This document shows positions 39,345 through 48,523 of a stretch of 51,010 nucleotides of DNA, in pieces (within the stretch, counting starts at the first letter, position 1; each line of letters starts with the position of its first letter). This DNA comes from Myxococcales bacterium (lineage in GTDB: Bacteria > Myxococcota > Polyangia > Nannocystales > Nannocystaceae), in the NCBI GenBank assembly GCA_016793465.1, contig JAEUJW010000074.1, positions 1 to 51,010 on the forward strand, read 5' to 3'. The translations under genes were made by a program, and so were the position numbers. The notes under the pieces were generated by a model. The model did not search any database. It had not been told where the DNA came from and worked only from the letters and a program-made list of their open reading frames with translations.

Positions 39345-42300
39345 TCAGGGGTCGTCGGGCGGCGGGGTGCCGGCGTCGGCGAGGATCTCGCGGACCTTGT
39401 CCTGGGCGAGGTAGCCGCGGCGCAGCTCGGGGTCGGTGAGGCCGCCGAGGCGGGCGCGCACGCGGGCGGCGGCGGCCTCGAGCAGGTCGGCGCGGCCGGT
39501 CAGGCGGCCGAGGTGGTGCAGCGAGAGCACGCCGTCGAGGGGGGCGGCGCCAGCCTCGACGAGGGCGACGGCCTCCTCCTCGTGGGCGACGGCGGCGGCA
39601 TGGTCGGTCGGCTCGGCCAGGCGCGAGAGCACGTGGAGGGCGCGCACGCGGGAGGTACGGAGGTTGTGCTCGCGGGCGCGGGCGATGACGGCGTGGGCGA
39701 GCTGTTCGGCGGCCGCGGGCTCGCCGGCGTCGAGCAGGGCGCTGGCGAGGCGGGCGCGGGCGCGGAGCTCGGTGCGGATGTCGCCGCGGGCGACCGCCAT
39801 GTCGGCGGCCTGGGCGAGCAGGGCGCGGGCGCCGGCGGTGTCGCCGAGCTCGGCCGAGACCTCGCCGAGGTGCACGACGACCTCGCCGAGCAGGGCGGCG
39901 TTGCCGAGCGCCTCGTGCAGCTCGAGGGCCTTGCGCAGGTAGCGGTCGGCGCGGCGGTACACGCCGATCGCGGTGTAGGCCATGCCGAGGTTGGCGAGCT
40001 TCAGGCCGGTCGCGAAGCGGTCGCCGAGGTCGCGGTCGATCTGCAGGGCGGCGCGCAGCAGGTCGACGCACTCCTGGTAGCGGCCGCGGCGGCCCTCGAC
40101 CTCGCCGAGGTGGGTGAGCGCGGCGGCCTCGAGGCGGCGGTGGCCGGCGCCCTGGGCGAGCTCGAGGGTCGCGGTGAACGAGGCGGCGGCCTCGGCGAGC
40201 TGGCCGTCGGCGAGCTGGGCCCGGCCGATGCACGTCAGCAGGCGGCAGCGCTGCTGCAGGCCGCGCGGGCCGGGCGGGCAGTGCCCCAGGGCGGCGCGCG
40301 CGAGGGCCTCGGCGCGCGCGAGCTGGCCGTGGGCGGTCATGAGGTCGGCGCCGATCTCCCCGACGAGCGCGCGGTACGAGCGGCGCGCCGGCTGATCGGG
40401 GTCGAGGGCGACGAGCGCGTCGCAGGCGCGCTCAAGGCGGGGGTAGATCTGGTCGGCGCGGTGCAGTCGCTCGGCGCTGAGGTAGAAGCGGACCAGGCGG
40501 GCGAGGGCCACGACCTCGCGCTCGGGGTCGCCGCTGCGCTCGGCGAGCAGCAGGATCTGGCGGATGTCGGCGGCCTGGGCCCGGCGGCGGCCCCACACGT
40601 CGAGGATGTCGGCGCGCGCGAGCAGGGCCTCCCAGCGGCGCGGGTCGAGGGCGGCGGCCGGGTCGCCGTCGAGCGCGCGCAGGGCCACGCTCCAGTAGTG
40701 GTGGGCCTCGACGTTGCCGGCGACGTCGCGGGCGGCGCGGGCGGCCCGCATGGCCGGGTCGACGGCGGCCGCGGGCGCGCCGGCGAGGGCGTAGTGATCG
40801 GCGATGGGGCCGTCGTCGCGGCCGGGCTGGTGGTCGGCGCGGCGCTGCTTCAGCGCGGCGGCCTCGCGGTGCAGGCCCGCGGCTGTCCCCGGGGACAGGT
40901 GGGCCTTGACCACGTCGTGCAGGCTGAGGGTGGCGAAGCGGGCGAACACCGGGCACGGACCGGACATGGGCGGGGCCTCGTCGCGGCGGCGCGGGGCGTC
41001 GGCGACGAACAGGCCGTGGTCGACGAGGCGGGCGACGGCGGCCTCGACGACGGCGAGCGGGCGGGCGAGCAGGACGTGCAGCTCGACCACGCGGAACCTG
41101 GCCCCGAGGACCGCGGCGGCGTCGACGAGGTCGCGGTCGTCGGGGTCGAGGGCGTCGAGGCGGGCGCGCAGGGTGGCCTCGATGGTGGGGTGGACGTCGA
41201 TGGCGGCGCCGCGCTGGCGGACCTGCAGGCAGCGGCCGTTGGCGCTCCAGCCGAGGATGCCGCGGCGCAGCAGGTCGGCGAGGGTCTCCTCGATGAACAG
41301 CGGGTTGCCGCCGGTGCGCGCGAGGATGGCGGCGGCCAGCGGCTCGGCCTCGACGGGGTCCTCGAAGCGGCGGAGCACGAGGTCGCGGCGGGCCTCCTCG
41401 TCGAGCTCGTGCAGCTCGACGGTGTGCACGCCGGGCAGCAGGCGGAACGCCTCGGCGCGCGGGCCGGGGCGGGCGGTCGCCAGCACGAGCAGCGGCAGGG
41501 CGGGGCGCCGCTGCAGCCAGGCGGCGAGCAGGTGCAGGCTGTGGTCGTCGAGGAAGTGCAGGTGCTCGAGCACGAGCAGCACCGGGCGCTGGCCGGCGAG
41601 GGCGCGGATCAGGCGGCGCACGAGGTGCCACAGGCGGTCGCGGCGGTCGAGCGGGTCGTGGTCGGCGGGCTCGCCGGGGGCGAGGTCGAGGGCGGCGGCG
41701 AGGGCCTGGGCCAGCGGCGACGAGCCGGCGCCGGCGGGGTCCGCGGGGCCGGGGCCGAGGCCGGCGCGCGCGAGCCGCTGCTCGAGGTCGGCGGCGCTGG
41801 TGCTGCGGTCGACGTCGAGGAAGTCGCGCAGCAGCTCGAGGAACACCCCGAGCGAGATGTTGCGCCGGCGCCACTGGCCGGCGCCGCGCAGCACCACGCT
41901 GGCGCTGCGCGGCAGGCTGGCGGCGAAGCGCTCGACGAGCGCGTGCTTGCCGACGCCGGCGTCGCCGACGACCAGCACGGCGCGGGCGGTGCGGCCGCGG
42001 ATGGCCTCGGCGAAGGCGTCGCGCACGGCCTTCTGCTCGATCTCGCGGCCGACGAGCACGACCCGGCCGGCGGTCGCGGTGCGCGGGTCGGCGGACACCG
42101 GGTCGAGCAGGGGGACGGGGACCAGCGGGAGCTGCGAGCTGTCCTGAGGGACAGGCTGGCTGTCCGCGGGGACAGGTCCGAGGCGCCAGGCGCGGGCGAG
42201 GCGGGGCGGCAGGTCGCCGGCGATCATGACGGCGGCGTCGAGGGCGCCGTGGGCGACGGCCTGGAGGTCGGCGGCGAGGGCCGCGGGCACGCGCAGGCCG

Positions 42301-43694
42301 GCGTGGGCGGCGATCGGCAGGGTCACGCCGGCGAGCGCGACGCCGAGGCCGTAGCCGGGCGCGGCCTCGCCGACGGCCTCGCGCAGGGCCAGCGCGGTGT
42401 GCACGGCGGTGTCGTCGGTGTCGCCGTCGTCGAGCACGGTGCCGAAGGCGAGGGTGAGGCCGCCGGCGCCCTGCTCGACGACCTGGGCGTCGCGCTTGTA
42501 GGCGATGTCGCGGGCGAGCGCGAGGAACTGGGTCGGCGCGGACGGGCGCTCGCCGGCGAGGGCGGGCGCGAGGGCGGCGCGCAGCAGCACGAGGCGGCGC
42601 GGCACGTCGGCGGCGGCGGCGAACGGGCGCGGGGTCAGGTCGATGCTGGCGTCGTCGGGGTCGAGGACGGCGAGGCGGGCGCTGCTGAGGTGAGCGGGGC
42701 CGGCGTGGCGCATGACGAACGCCGACAGGACCTCGTCGTCGACGACGGGGTCGGCGCGGTGGAGGAAGGCGGCGAGGGCGGCCTGCATGGCGCGGGCGCT
42801 GTCCCACCGGCGCTCGGGGTCGCGGGCGAGGGCGCGGTCGACGACGGCGGCGAGGGCCTCGGGCACGTCGGGGGCGCGCTCGGACAGCGGCGGCAGCGGG
42901 CGCGTGCGGACCTGCTCGAGGGCGACGAGGCGGTCGCGGTGGCGGAACACGAGCTCGCCGGCGAGCAGCTCGTAGAGCACGACGCCGAGCGAGTAGATGT
43001 CGCTGCGCTGGTCGAGCGGGCGGCCGAGGGCCTGCTCGGGCGACATGTACGCGATCTTGCCCTGGATGGTGACGTCGGGGTCGCCGGCGGGGGCGAGGTG
43101 GCCGAACTGGTGGATGAGGCCGTGGACGTCGCGGGCGCGGGCGGCGGTGCGGGCGATGCCGAAGTCGAGGATCTTCACGGTGCCCGCGAGGCTCAGCATG
43201 ATGTTGTGCGGGCTGATGTCGCGGTGCACGATGCCGAGCGGTCGGCCCTGCTCGTCGCGCCGCTGGTGGGCGTAGGCCAGGCCGGAGGCGACCTGGTGGG
43301 CGATGTACGCGGCGATGACGACGGGCATGCGCTCGCGGGTCGGCCCGCCGGCGGCGATCGGCGCGTGCAGGAAGCTGCCGTGGGCCAGGCGCATGAGGTC
43401 GTGGCCCTCGACGAGCTCCATGGCGAGGTAGAAGCTGCCGTGGACCTGGCCGAAGTCGAAGACCTGGACGATGTTGGCGTGGTTGAGGCCGAGCGCGATC
43501 TTCGCCTCGTCGACGAACATGCGGGTGAACTCGGGCTGGTCGGCGAGCTCCTTGCGGATCTTCTTGATGACGACGCGCTTGATCAGGCCCTCGGCGACGG
43601 GCACGTCGGCGAGGTAGACCTCGGCCATGCCGCCCTCGCCGATGCGCTCGGTGAGGGTGTAGCGGCCGAACGCGTGCGGGAGGGCGAGGCTCAC
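39345..43694 (-). CDS. Large Ser/Thr kinase with cyclase-like, ATPase and TPR domains
   Basis: 1449 residues from GTG 43694. Kinase domain 11-315: GEGGMAEV (19-26), K44, HRDISPHN (157-164), DFG 177-179, MSPEQ 217-221. Residues 362-500 look like a degenerate class III nucleotide cyclase. An AAA-type ATPase follows with GDAGVGKHALVE (577-588; GKH instead of GKT/S) and LLVLEHLHFLDD. The C-terminal 600 residues are helical TPR-like repeats (LGEVEGRRGRYQECVDLL, ATGLKLANLGMAYTAIGVY). Such modular kinases are typical of myxobacteria. The HRDISPHN loop matches that group. Confidence 0.9.
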   Translation of the reverse strand: MSLALPHAFGRYTLTERIGEGGMAEVYLADVPVAEGLIKRVVIKKIRKELADQPEFTRMFVDEAKIALGLNHANIVQVFDFGQVHGSFYLAMELVEGHDLMRLAHGSFLHAPIAAGGPTRERMPVVIAAYIAHQVASGLAYAHQRRDEQGRPLGIVHRDISPHNIMLSLAGTVKILDFGIARTAARARDVHGLIHQFGHLAPAGDPDVTIQGKIAYMSPEQALGRPLDQRSDIYSLGVVLYELLAGELVFRHRDRLVALEQVRTRPLPPLSERAPDVPEALAAVVDRALARDPERRWDSARAMQAALAAFLHRADPVVDDEVLSAFVMRHAGPAHLSSARLAVLDPDDASIDLTPRPFAAAADVPRRLVLLRAALAPALAGERPSAPTQFLALARDIAYKRDAQVVEQGAGGLTLAFGTVLDDGDTDDTAVHTALALREAVGEAAPGYGLGVALAGVTLPIAAHAGLRVPAALAADLQAVAHGALDAAVMIAGDLPPRLARAWRLGPVPADSQPVPQDSSQLPLVPVPLLDPVSADPRTATAGRVVLVGREIEQKAVRDAFAEAIRGRTARAVLVVGDAGVGKHALVERFAASLPRSASVVLRGAGQWRRRNISLGVFLELLRDFLDVDRSTSAADLEQRLARAGLGPGPADPAGAGSSPLAQALAAALDLAPGEPADHDPLDRRDRLWHLVRRLIRALAGQRPVLLVLEHLHFLDDHSLHLLAAWLQRRPALPLLVLATARPGPRAEAFRLLPGVHTVELHELDEEARRDLVLRRFEDPVEAEPLAAAILARTGGNPLFIEETLADLLRRGILGWSANGRCLQVRQRGAAIDVHPTIEATLRARLDALDPDDRDLVDAAAVLGARFRVVELHVLLARPLAVVEAAVARLVDHGLFVADAPRRRDEAPPMSGPCPVFARFATLSLHDVVKAHLSPGTAAGLHREAAALKQRRADHQPGRDDGPIADHYALAGAPAAAVDPAMRAARAARDVAGNVEAHHYWSVALRALDGDPAAALDPRRWEALLARADILDVWGRRRAQAADIRQILLLAERSGDPEREVVALARLVRFYLSAERLHRADQIYPRLERACDALVALDPDQPARRSYRALVGEIGADLMTAHGQLARAEALARAALGHCPPGPRGLQQRCRLLTCIGRAQLADGQLAEAAASFTATLELAQGAGHRRLEAAALTHLGEVEGRRGRYQECVDLLRAALQIDRDLGDRFATGLKLANLGMAYTAIGVYRRADRYLRKALELHEALGNAALLGEVVVHLGEVSAELGDTAGARALLAQAADMAVARGDIRTELRARARLASALLDAGEPAAAEQLAHAVIARAREHNLRTSRVRALHVLSRLAEPTDHAAAVAHEEEAVALVEAGAAPLDGVLSLHHLGRLTGRADLLEAAAARVRARLGGLTDPELRRGYLAQDKVREILADAGTPPPDDP
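40883..40898. repeat. 16-bp palindrome, copy a
   Basis: ctgtccccggggacag is a perfect palindrome inside the kinase gene. Related copies lie at 42139, 42160 and 49136. Confidence 0.8.
42139..42175. repeat. 16-bp palindrome, copies b1 and b2
   Basis: ctgtcctgagggacag (42139-42154) and ctgtccgcggggacag (42160-42175) lie 5 bases apart inside the kinase gene. The second is preceded by gctgg, as is the copy at 49136. The kinase reads them in a different frame from the copy at 40883. Confidence 0.8.
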
Positions 43695-43821
43695 GGCGCG
43701 CGGAGGATACCCGCGCCGGCCGGGCCGGCCATGGCGGCCGCGTCGCCGCGCGTGTGCGTCTTCTTCGCGGACCGCGGCGAAACGGGCGGATAGCGGCGGA
43801 CGGAGTCGCCGTCGGCGACGC

Positions 43822-44772
43822 TCAGCCGCGCGGGCGGAGGTTCGGCTGGGTGCGCAGGTGGCGTTCGGGGTGCGGGTTGCCGTCGAGGTCCTGCCACGGG
43901 AAAACGCGCAGCGAGGGGTCGCTGTCGGGGTCGAACACGGACAGGCCGAGGCCCTCGATGTCGCGGGGGACCATCGGCCAGTCGTAGCGGAACAGCGGGT
44001 TGTGGGCGTTGCCGAGGCGGTCGAACACGCGGACCTCGAAGGACAGGCGGATCCACGTGCGCGGGGTGGCGACCGCCGCGGCGGCGCCGCGGTGCACGCT
44101 GTAGGCGTCCATCAGGGTCAGCTCCCAGGGGTCGGCGTGCCACTCGTGGGCGCTGTTGCTGGCGGCGACCTGACGGTTCATCTCGAAGAAGAAATTGTGG
44201 CGGGCCTCGTCGAGGCCGGTGAAGTCGAACGGCTGCACGTAGTAGGCGGTGGGCAGCACGTCCGACACGGTGTACGTGTGGTTGATGCGGACCTTGGGGG
44301 TCCAGCGCGCGCCCTGGAAGCCGTCGACGTGGCAGGGGGCCTCGCGCTGCAGGGCGCCGGCGGGCACGAGGCCCTGGTCGACGGTCATGTAGCAGTAGTA
44401 CTCGTCGTAGGCCCGCGGGTTGACGACGAGCTCGATGTCGGCGACGCGCTGGATCAGCCAGCGCAGCTGGGCGAACGCGGCGGGCAGGCGGAACTCGGAG
44501 CCGGGGAACTTGATCGGCATGTCGAGGGTGCGCGGCATGCCGGGGCGGACGAGGGCGTCGCGCTCGACCGCGGGCACGTGGCCGAGGCGCACGGGCTGGC
44601 GGGGGACCTTGAAGTTCTCGAGGTCCCAGACGGTGGCGATGCCGTCGAGGATCGGCGAGTCGGCGGGCAGCGCGGGCGGCTCGACGTCGGCGCGGGGCTC
44701 GAGGAAGACGGCGCCGGCCGCGTCGAGCGCGGGGAGGGTGTAGTGCTTGCCGCGGTATCCCAGAGACTCCAT
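43822..44772 (-). CDS. Non-haem iron / 2-oxoglutarate dioxygenase-like protein
   Basis: 316 residues from ATG 44772, overlapping the oxidoreductase stop (TGATG). The facial triad is suggested by HVD (H148, D150) in APCHVDGFQG and H227 in DAYSVHRG, with R242 (RTWIRLSFEVR) placed to bind 2-oxoglutarate. No exact subfamily recognised; the protein may hydroxylate a small molecule or peptide. The tight pairing with a Gfo/Idh/MocA oxidoreductase suggests a shared biosynthetic step. Confidence 0.62.
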   Translation of the reverse strand: MESLGYRGKHYTLPALDAAGAVFLEPRADVEPPALPADSPILDGIATVWDLENFKVPRQPVRLGHVPAVERDALVRPGMPRTLDMPIKFPGSEFRLPAAFAQLRWLIQRVADIELVVNPRAYDEYYCYMTVDQGLVPAGALQREAPCHVDGFQGARWTPKVRINHTYTVSDVLPTAYYVQPFDFTGLDEARHNFFFEMNRQVAASNSAHEWHADPWELTLMDAYSVHRGAAAAVATPRTWIRLSFEVRVFDRLGNAHNPLFRYDWPMVPRDIEGLGLSVFDPDSDPSLRVFPWQDLDGNPHPERHLRTQPNLRPRG

Positions 44773-45734
44773 CACGTCACCTCGCACAGCCACTGGATGT
44801 TGGTCACGCCGACGGTGGCGTCGACGGCGGGGGCACGATCGTCGGCGACGGCGTCGACGAAGTCCTGCAGCTCGGCCTCGTAGGGGTCGACGGGCTCGTA
44901 GGTCAGCTCGCGCGCGGCGCCGTCGATCGTGAGGGTGATGCGGCCGCGGCCGTGCGGGCCGAGCACCTCCTCGGCGAGCGCGCGCCCGCGGGTGCCGACG
45001 ATCTCGAGGTTGCGCGGCACGCGGAACAGGACCGAGGTGAGGATGTCGGCGGTGGCGCCGTCGGCGAAGCGCAGCGCGAGCACGGCGGTCTCGTCGTGCG
45101 GGTGGCCGTGGACGAACGAGCTGGTGAGGGCGCGCAGGTCGGTGAGCTCGCCGCAGACCGGGCGGAGCAGCCAGTCGGTCAGGTCGAGCGCGTGGGTGCC
45201 GACGGCGGCGAGCGACCACCAGCGGGCGACGTCGGGGCCGGCGCGCCAGTTGTCGGCGTCGCGCTCGACGAACGTCCAGGCCAGGCGCAGGTGCAGCACG
45301 CGGCCGAGGTCGCCGGCGCGCACGCGCTCGCGGAGGGCGCGCAGGCCGGCGTGCCAGCGCAGGTGGTAGCCGACGGCGAGCTTGCGGTCGCGGGCGACGG
45401 CGGCGGCGCGCACGGCCTCGGCGTCGGCGACGCTGGTGGCGAGCGGCTTCTCGACGAACACGTGCTTGCCGGCGGCGAGGGCGGCGAGGGCCTGCGGGGC
45501 GTGCAGGCGATCGGGGGTGGCGATCACGACGGCGTCGAGCGCGGGGTCGGCGAGCATGGCCTCGAGGTCGTCGTGCACCGGGCCGCCGGCGCCGTGGCGG
45601 GCGGCGAAGGCGGCCGCGCGCGCGCGGTCGCGGGAGCACACGCTCCACAGCGCGGCGCCGCGGAGGCGGGTGATCGCGGGGGCGAGGCGGTGGTCGGCGA
45701 TCGATCCGGGTCCGACGAGGCCGATGCGCAGCAC
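44772..45734 (-). CDS. Gfo/Idh/MocA family NAD(P)-dependent oxidoreductase
   Basis: 320 residues from GTG 45734 (an upstream in-frame start exists but VLRIGLVGPGSIADH is the natural N-terminus). Rossmann motif GLVGPGS, then AVVIATPDRLHAPQALAAL and the family signature GKHVFVEKPLAT. The conserved catalytic region includes HALDLTDWLL. Typical substrates are sugars, inositols or amino sugars. Coupled to the dioxygenase gene. Confidence 0.82.
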   Translation of the reverse strand: MLRIGLVGPGSIADHRLAPAITRLRGAALWSVCSRDRARAAAFAARHGAGGPVHDDLEAMLADPALDAVVIATPDRLHAPQALAALAAGKHVFVEKPLATSVADAEAVRAAAVARDRKLAVGYHLRWHAGLRALRERVRAGDLGRVLHLRLAWTFVERDADNWRAGPDVARWWSLAAVGTHALDLTDWLLRPVCGELTDLRALTSSFVHGHPHDETAVLALRFADGATADILTSVLFRVPRNLEIVGTRGRALAEEVLGPHGRGRITLTIDGAARELTYEPVDPYEAELQDFVDAVADDRAPAVDATVGVTNIQWLCEVT

Positions 45735-45849
45735 GGGCGCAGGGTACTCCGGGGCGAGGGGCCGCGTCACTCGCGGGTCGTGGTCACCCGCAGGGGGAGG
45801 CACGCGGGGTCGCGATCAGGCTGCGACGGCGCGGAGGTCGCTCGCGGGG

Positions 45850-46701
45850 TCACTCGCGGGCGTCGAAGAAGGTGCGGTAGCGGACGACGACGATGTCGCC
45901 GGTGCTGGTCGGGCCGTAGGCGGTGCTCCGCGCGAGGTCGACGAGGCAGTCGTCGAGGCGCGGGTCGAGGCCCTCGATCACGACGGCGGCGCGCGCGAGG
46001 CCCTCGGGGCCGACGGCGATCTGCAGGACCACGTGGCCGCGCAGCCGCGGGCGATCGACGAGCACGGGCTCGAGGCAGGCGCGCATGACGTCGCGGCGGG
46101 CGGCCAGCGCGAGGGTCACGGCGGCCTGATCGCGGGGGTCGACGGCCGGCGGCGCGGGCTCGAGCGGGGGCGGGCAGAGGTCGGTGTCGCCGGCGGCGCA
46201 GGCGCGTCGACGAAAGGCGTCGGCCTCGGCGGCGGGCAGGTCGGCGGCGGCGCGGCGGCAGGCGGGCGCGAAGCCGCCGAGGCAGGCCTGGACGCGGAGG
46301 TCGAGCGCGCGGGCGCCGTCGCGGGCGACGCCGGCGCCGCGGTCGTGGCGATCGGCGAGGTCGGTGCAGGCGCGCGGGCTGGCGAGCTCGCAGGCGCGGA
46401 GGGTGTAGACGAGGTCGCGGGGGTCGTCGCCGGCCGCGCGGGCGGCGGCGGCGACCTCGACGCAGGCGGGGGCCTCGCCGCGATCGCAGCGGTCGGACAG
46501 CAGGGTGACGGCGTCGGCGGGCGGCGAGCGCGGGAGCTCGGGCGGCGGGCGACAGGCGAGCAGCAGCAGCAGCAGGCCGACGAGGGGACGGCGGTGCGGG
46601 GGCCGCGGGTCCGGCGGACGTACGCACGCGGGCCCGGAGGCGGGCCGGCGGCGGCGGAGCGCGGGCCCCGATCGCCGTCGAAGAACCTGCAGCGCGGTCA
46701 C
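45850..46701 (-). CDS. Lipoprotein-like protein with Sel1-like repeats and TonB/AgmX C-terminus
   Basis: 283 residues if started at GTG 46701. A hydrophobic stretch VGLLLLLLACRPPPELP is a lipobox-type signal; the 40-residue Arg/Pro-rich leader before it is odd and the start is not secure. The mature part has Sel1-like Cys-containing repeats (CDRGEAPACVEVAAAA, ACELASPRACTDLADRHDRG) and a C-terminal domain LRGHVVLQIAVGPEGLARA like AgmX/TonB ends. Divergent from the beta-helix gene. Confidence 0.6.
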   Translation of the reverse strand: MTALQVLRRRSGPALRRRRPASGPACVRPPDPRPPHRRPLVGLLLLLLACRPPPELPRSPPADAVTLLSDRCDRGEAPACVEVAAAARAAGDDPRDLVYTLRACELASPRACTDLADRHDRGAGVARDGARALDLRVQACLGGFAPACRRAAADLPAAEADAFRRRACAAGDTDLCPPPLEPAPPAVDPRDQAAVTLALAARRDVMRACLEPVLVDRPRLRGHVVLQIAVGPEGLARAAVVIEGLDPRLDDCLVDLARSTAYGPTSTGDIVVVRYRTFFDARE

Positions 46702-46808
46702 CTCGAGACGATCGCACGGGAGCCCCGACGTCGACAGCCCCGCGGGCGCACGCGCGGGCCGCCAGCGCCGGCGGAGAGCCTGCCGCGCTGGCACCTCGCG
46801 ACGATCGC
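46685..46808. repeat. Paired 37-bp imperfect repeats in the divergent intergenic region
   Basis: Two similar segments, about 46685-46721 (aacctgcagcgcggtcacct onward) and 46781-46817 (agcctgccgcgctggcacct onward), share ctgc.gcgc.g.cacctcg.gacgatcgc.cg over 37 bases with about nine differences. They sit in the gap between the two divergent lipoprotein genes, with the first overlapping the possible start of the AgmX-type gene. Function unknown. Confidence 0.5.
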
Positions 46809-46944
46809 GCGAGGGGGACGGCGCGCACCGGACCCGTGACGCGCGCGGGCCGCAGGCGACGCTGCGGCGTCGAGACGACGCGTGCACACGAATGCGCGCG
46901 AGGCCCGGCTTGTGGACGGCGCGCGGGCTTGCGATCCTCGCGGG

Positions 46945-48456
46945 ATGCGTCGTGCGTGGCTTGCTTCGGGGTTGGTGCTGGCGCTCGCGTGCGGCGGCGA
47001 GTCGGGGGACGACGAGGGCGGGGGGAGCAGCGGCGCGGGGCCGGGTCCGACGAGCCAGGCGAGCGAGACGAGCGCGAGCTCGGACGAACCGACGAGCGCG
47101 GCGGCGACGTCGGCGGGGCCGTCGACGTCGGCGGGGCCGGGCCCGGGGACGTCGGGCGCGAGCGCGGAGACCGGCGCGTCGGGCGAGACGTCGACCGACG
47201 ACGCGACGACCGACGACACGACGACGGGCGAGCCGGGCTGCGCGCCGGCGCTGCCGACGTTCGTCGACGGGCTGGCGCCGACATCGACGCTGTACGTGCA
47301 GGCGGGGGCGCAGCCGGGCGGCGACGGCAGCATGGCCGAGCCGTTCGACGCGCTGCAGCCGGCGCTGGACGCGGCGACGCCGGGCACCGAGGTGCGGGTC
47401 TCGGGCGCGGTCGCGGGGGCGTACACGACGGGGCTGACGGGCACGGCGGCGGCGCCGATCTGGATCACCGGCGAGGCGGGCGCGGTGTCGGGGCCGCTGA
47501 CGCTGCAGGGGGCCTCGTACGTGGTGGTCCAGGACCTCGAGCTGGCGGACAGCCCCGACGGGCACGTGCTGCACTTCTTCTCGGCGCACCACATCATGCT
47601 GCGGCGCCTGAAGATCCACGACGCGTGGCTGGGGTCGATCAAGGGCAGCCAGTCGACCGACGTGTACGTCGAGGACAGCGAGCTGTGGGCCGCGGGCAAG
47701 AAGGACGGCCACCCGGTGCTCGACTACGTGGGCGTGAACGGCGGGCACATCGTGCGCTCGCGCTTCCACGACACGCCGGGCGTGATGATCATGCTGAAGG
47801 GCGGGACGAGCGACCTGTTGTTCGCGTGGAACGAGCTGTACGACCAGACGACGCCGGGCAACGCGCTGTCGCTCGGGCAGTCGACCGGGCCCGAGTTCTT
47901 CCAGCCGATCGACGCGAAGTTCGAGGGGCTGCGCATCGTCGCCTTCGCCAACCTGCTGCACGACCTGGTCGGCGCGCCGGTGGCGTTCGAGGGCTGCAAG
48001 GACTGTGCGGCGGTGCACAACACGATCTGGGCGACGACCGGGCCGCAGCTGGTGCGCTTCCTGCCGGGCAAGGCGGGCCTGGAGTCGGGCGCGACGGACT
48101 CGCTGTCCGAGGGCTGCCGCTTCGCCGGCAACATCGTCGTCGGCGGGCAAGCGAACGGGGCCTCGCTCAACGCCGACGACGGGCTGGTCGGGCCCGGCAA
48201 CGCGCTCGACCACAACGTGTTCTTGAAGCCGGGCGCGCTGAACTGGTGGGGGGTGATCGCGCAGGACATGATGTACTCGACCTACGATCAGGACCCGCAG
48301 GTCGGCGCCGGCGGGGTGCCGGGCAACGTGCCGCTGGTCGACGGCAAGGGGCCGACGGACCTCGCCGGGCTGCCGTTCGCGGCGCTGTTCACGGTCGACG
48401 CCGCGGGCGCGTGCATGCAGTCGCCGCCGGACATCGGCGCGATCGCGGTGCCGTGA
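46945..48456 (+). CDS. Secreted lipoprotein with beta-helix domain
   Basis: 503 residues. MRRAWLASGLVLALACGGES has the lipobox LALAC. Residues 20-100 are a Ser/Thr/Gly/Ala-rich linker. From about 125 a right-handed beta-helix follows: LYVQAGAQPGGDGSMAEPF, SYVVVQDLELADSPDGHVLH, HHIMLRRLKIHDAWLGSIKG, DVYVEDSELW, HIVRSRFHDTPGVMIM, as in pectate-lyase/NosD-like proteins. It may bind or cleave polysaccharide at the cell surface. ATG 46945 chosen for the signal peptide; an earlier ATG at 46882 lacks one. Confidence 0.85.
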   Translation: MRRAWLASGLVLALACGGESGDDEGGGSSGAGPGPTSQASETSASSDEPTSAAATSAGPSTSAGPGPGTSGASAETGASGETSTDDATTDDTTTGEPGCAPALPTFVDGLAPTSTLYVQAGAQPGGDGSMAEPFDALQPALDAATPGTEVRVSGAVAGAYTTGLTGTAAAPIWITGEAGAVSGPLTLQGASYVVVQDLELADSPDGHVLHFFSAHHIMLRRLKIHDAWLGSIKGSQSTDVYVEDSELWAAGKKDGHPVLDYVGVNGGHIVRSRFHDTPGVMIMLKGGTSDLLFAWNELYDQTTPGNALSLGQSTGPEFFQPIDAKFEGLRIVAFANLLHDLVGAPVAFEGCKDCAAVHNTIWATTGPQLVRFLPGKAGLESGATDSLSEGCRFAGNIVVGGQANGASLNADDGLVGPGNALDHNVFLKPGALNWWGVIAQDMMYSTYDQDPQVGAGGVPGNVPLVDGKGPTDLAGLPFAALFTVDAAGACMQSPPDIGAIAVP

Positions 48457-48483
48457 GACGGACGACCGCGGGCGCGCGCGGCT

Positions 48484-48499
48484 GCGCGACGCGTCGCGC
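48484..48499. promoter_or_regulatory. 16-bp perfect palindrome between beta-helix and NADAR genes
   Basis: gcgcgacgcgtcgcgc is perfectly self-complementary and lies 25 bases before the NADAR start. It could be an operator of that gene or part of a terminator; nothing decides. Confidence 0.3.
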
Positions 48500-48523
48500 G
48501 TCGCGTCGCGGTAGCATCGGCGG

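Noticed and set aside
38367..43793. 1808-residue + strand open frame antisense to the kinase
   Set aside because: The reverse frame has a complete kinase with all motifs; the + strand product is composed of Gly, Ala, Val, Glu and Arg only, typical of antisense of GC-rich genes.
45767..48213. Long - strand frames antisense to the beta-helix lipoprotein
   Set aside because: The + frame has signal peptide, linker and beta-helix; the reverse reading is Arg/Ala/Pro-rich. Only its last part, 45850-46701, is accepted as a gene.
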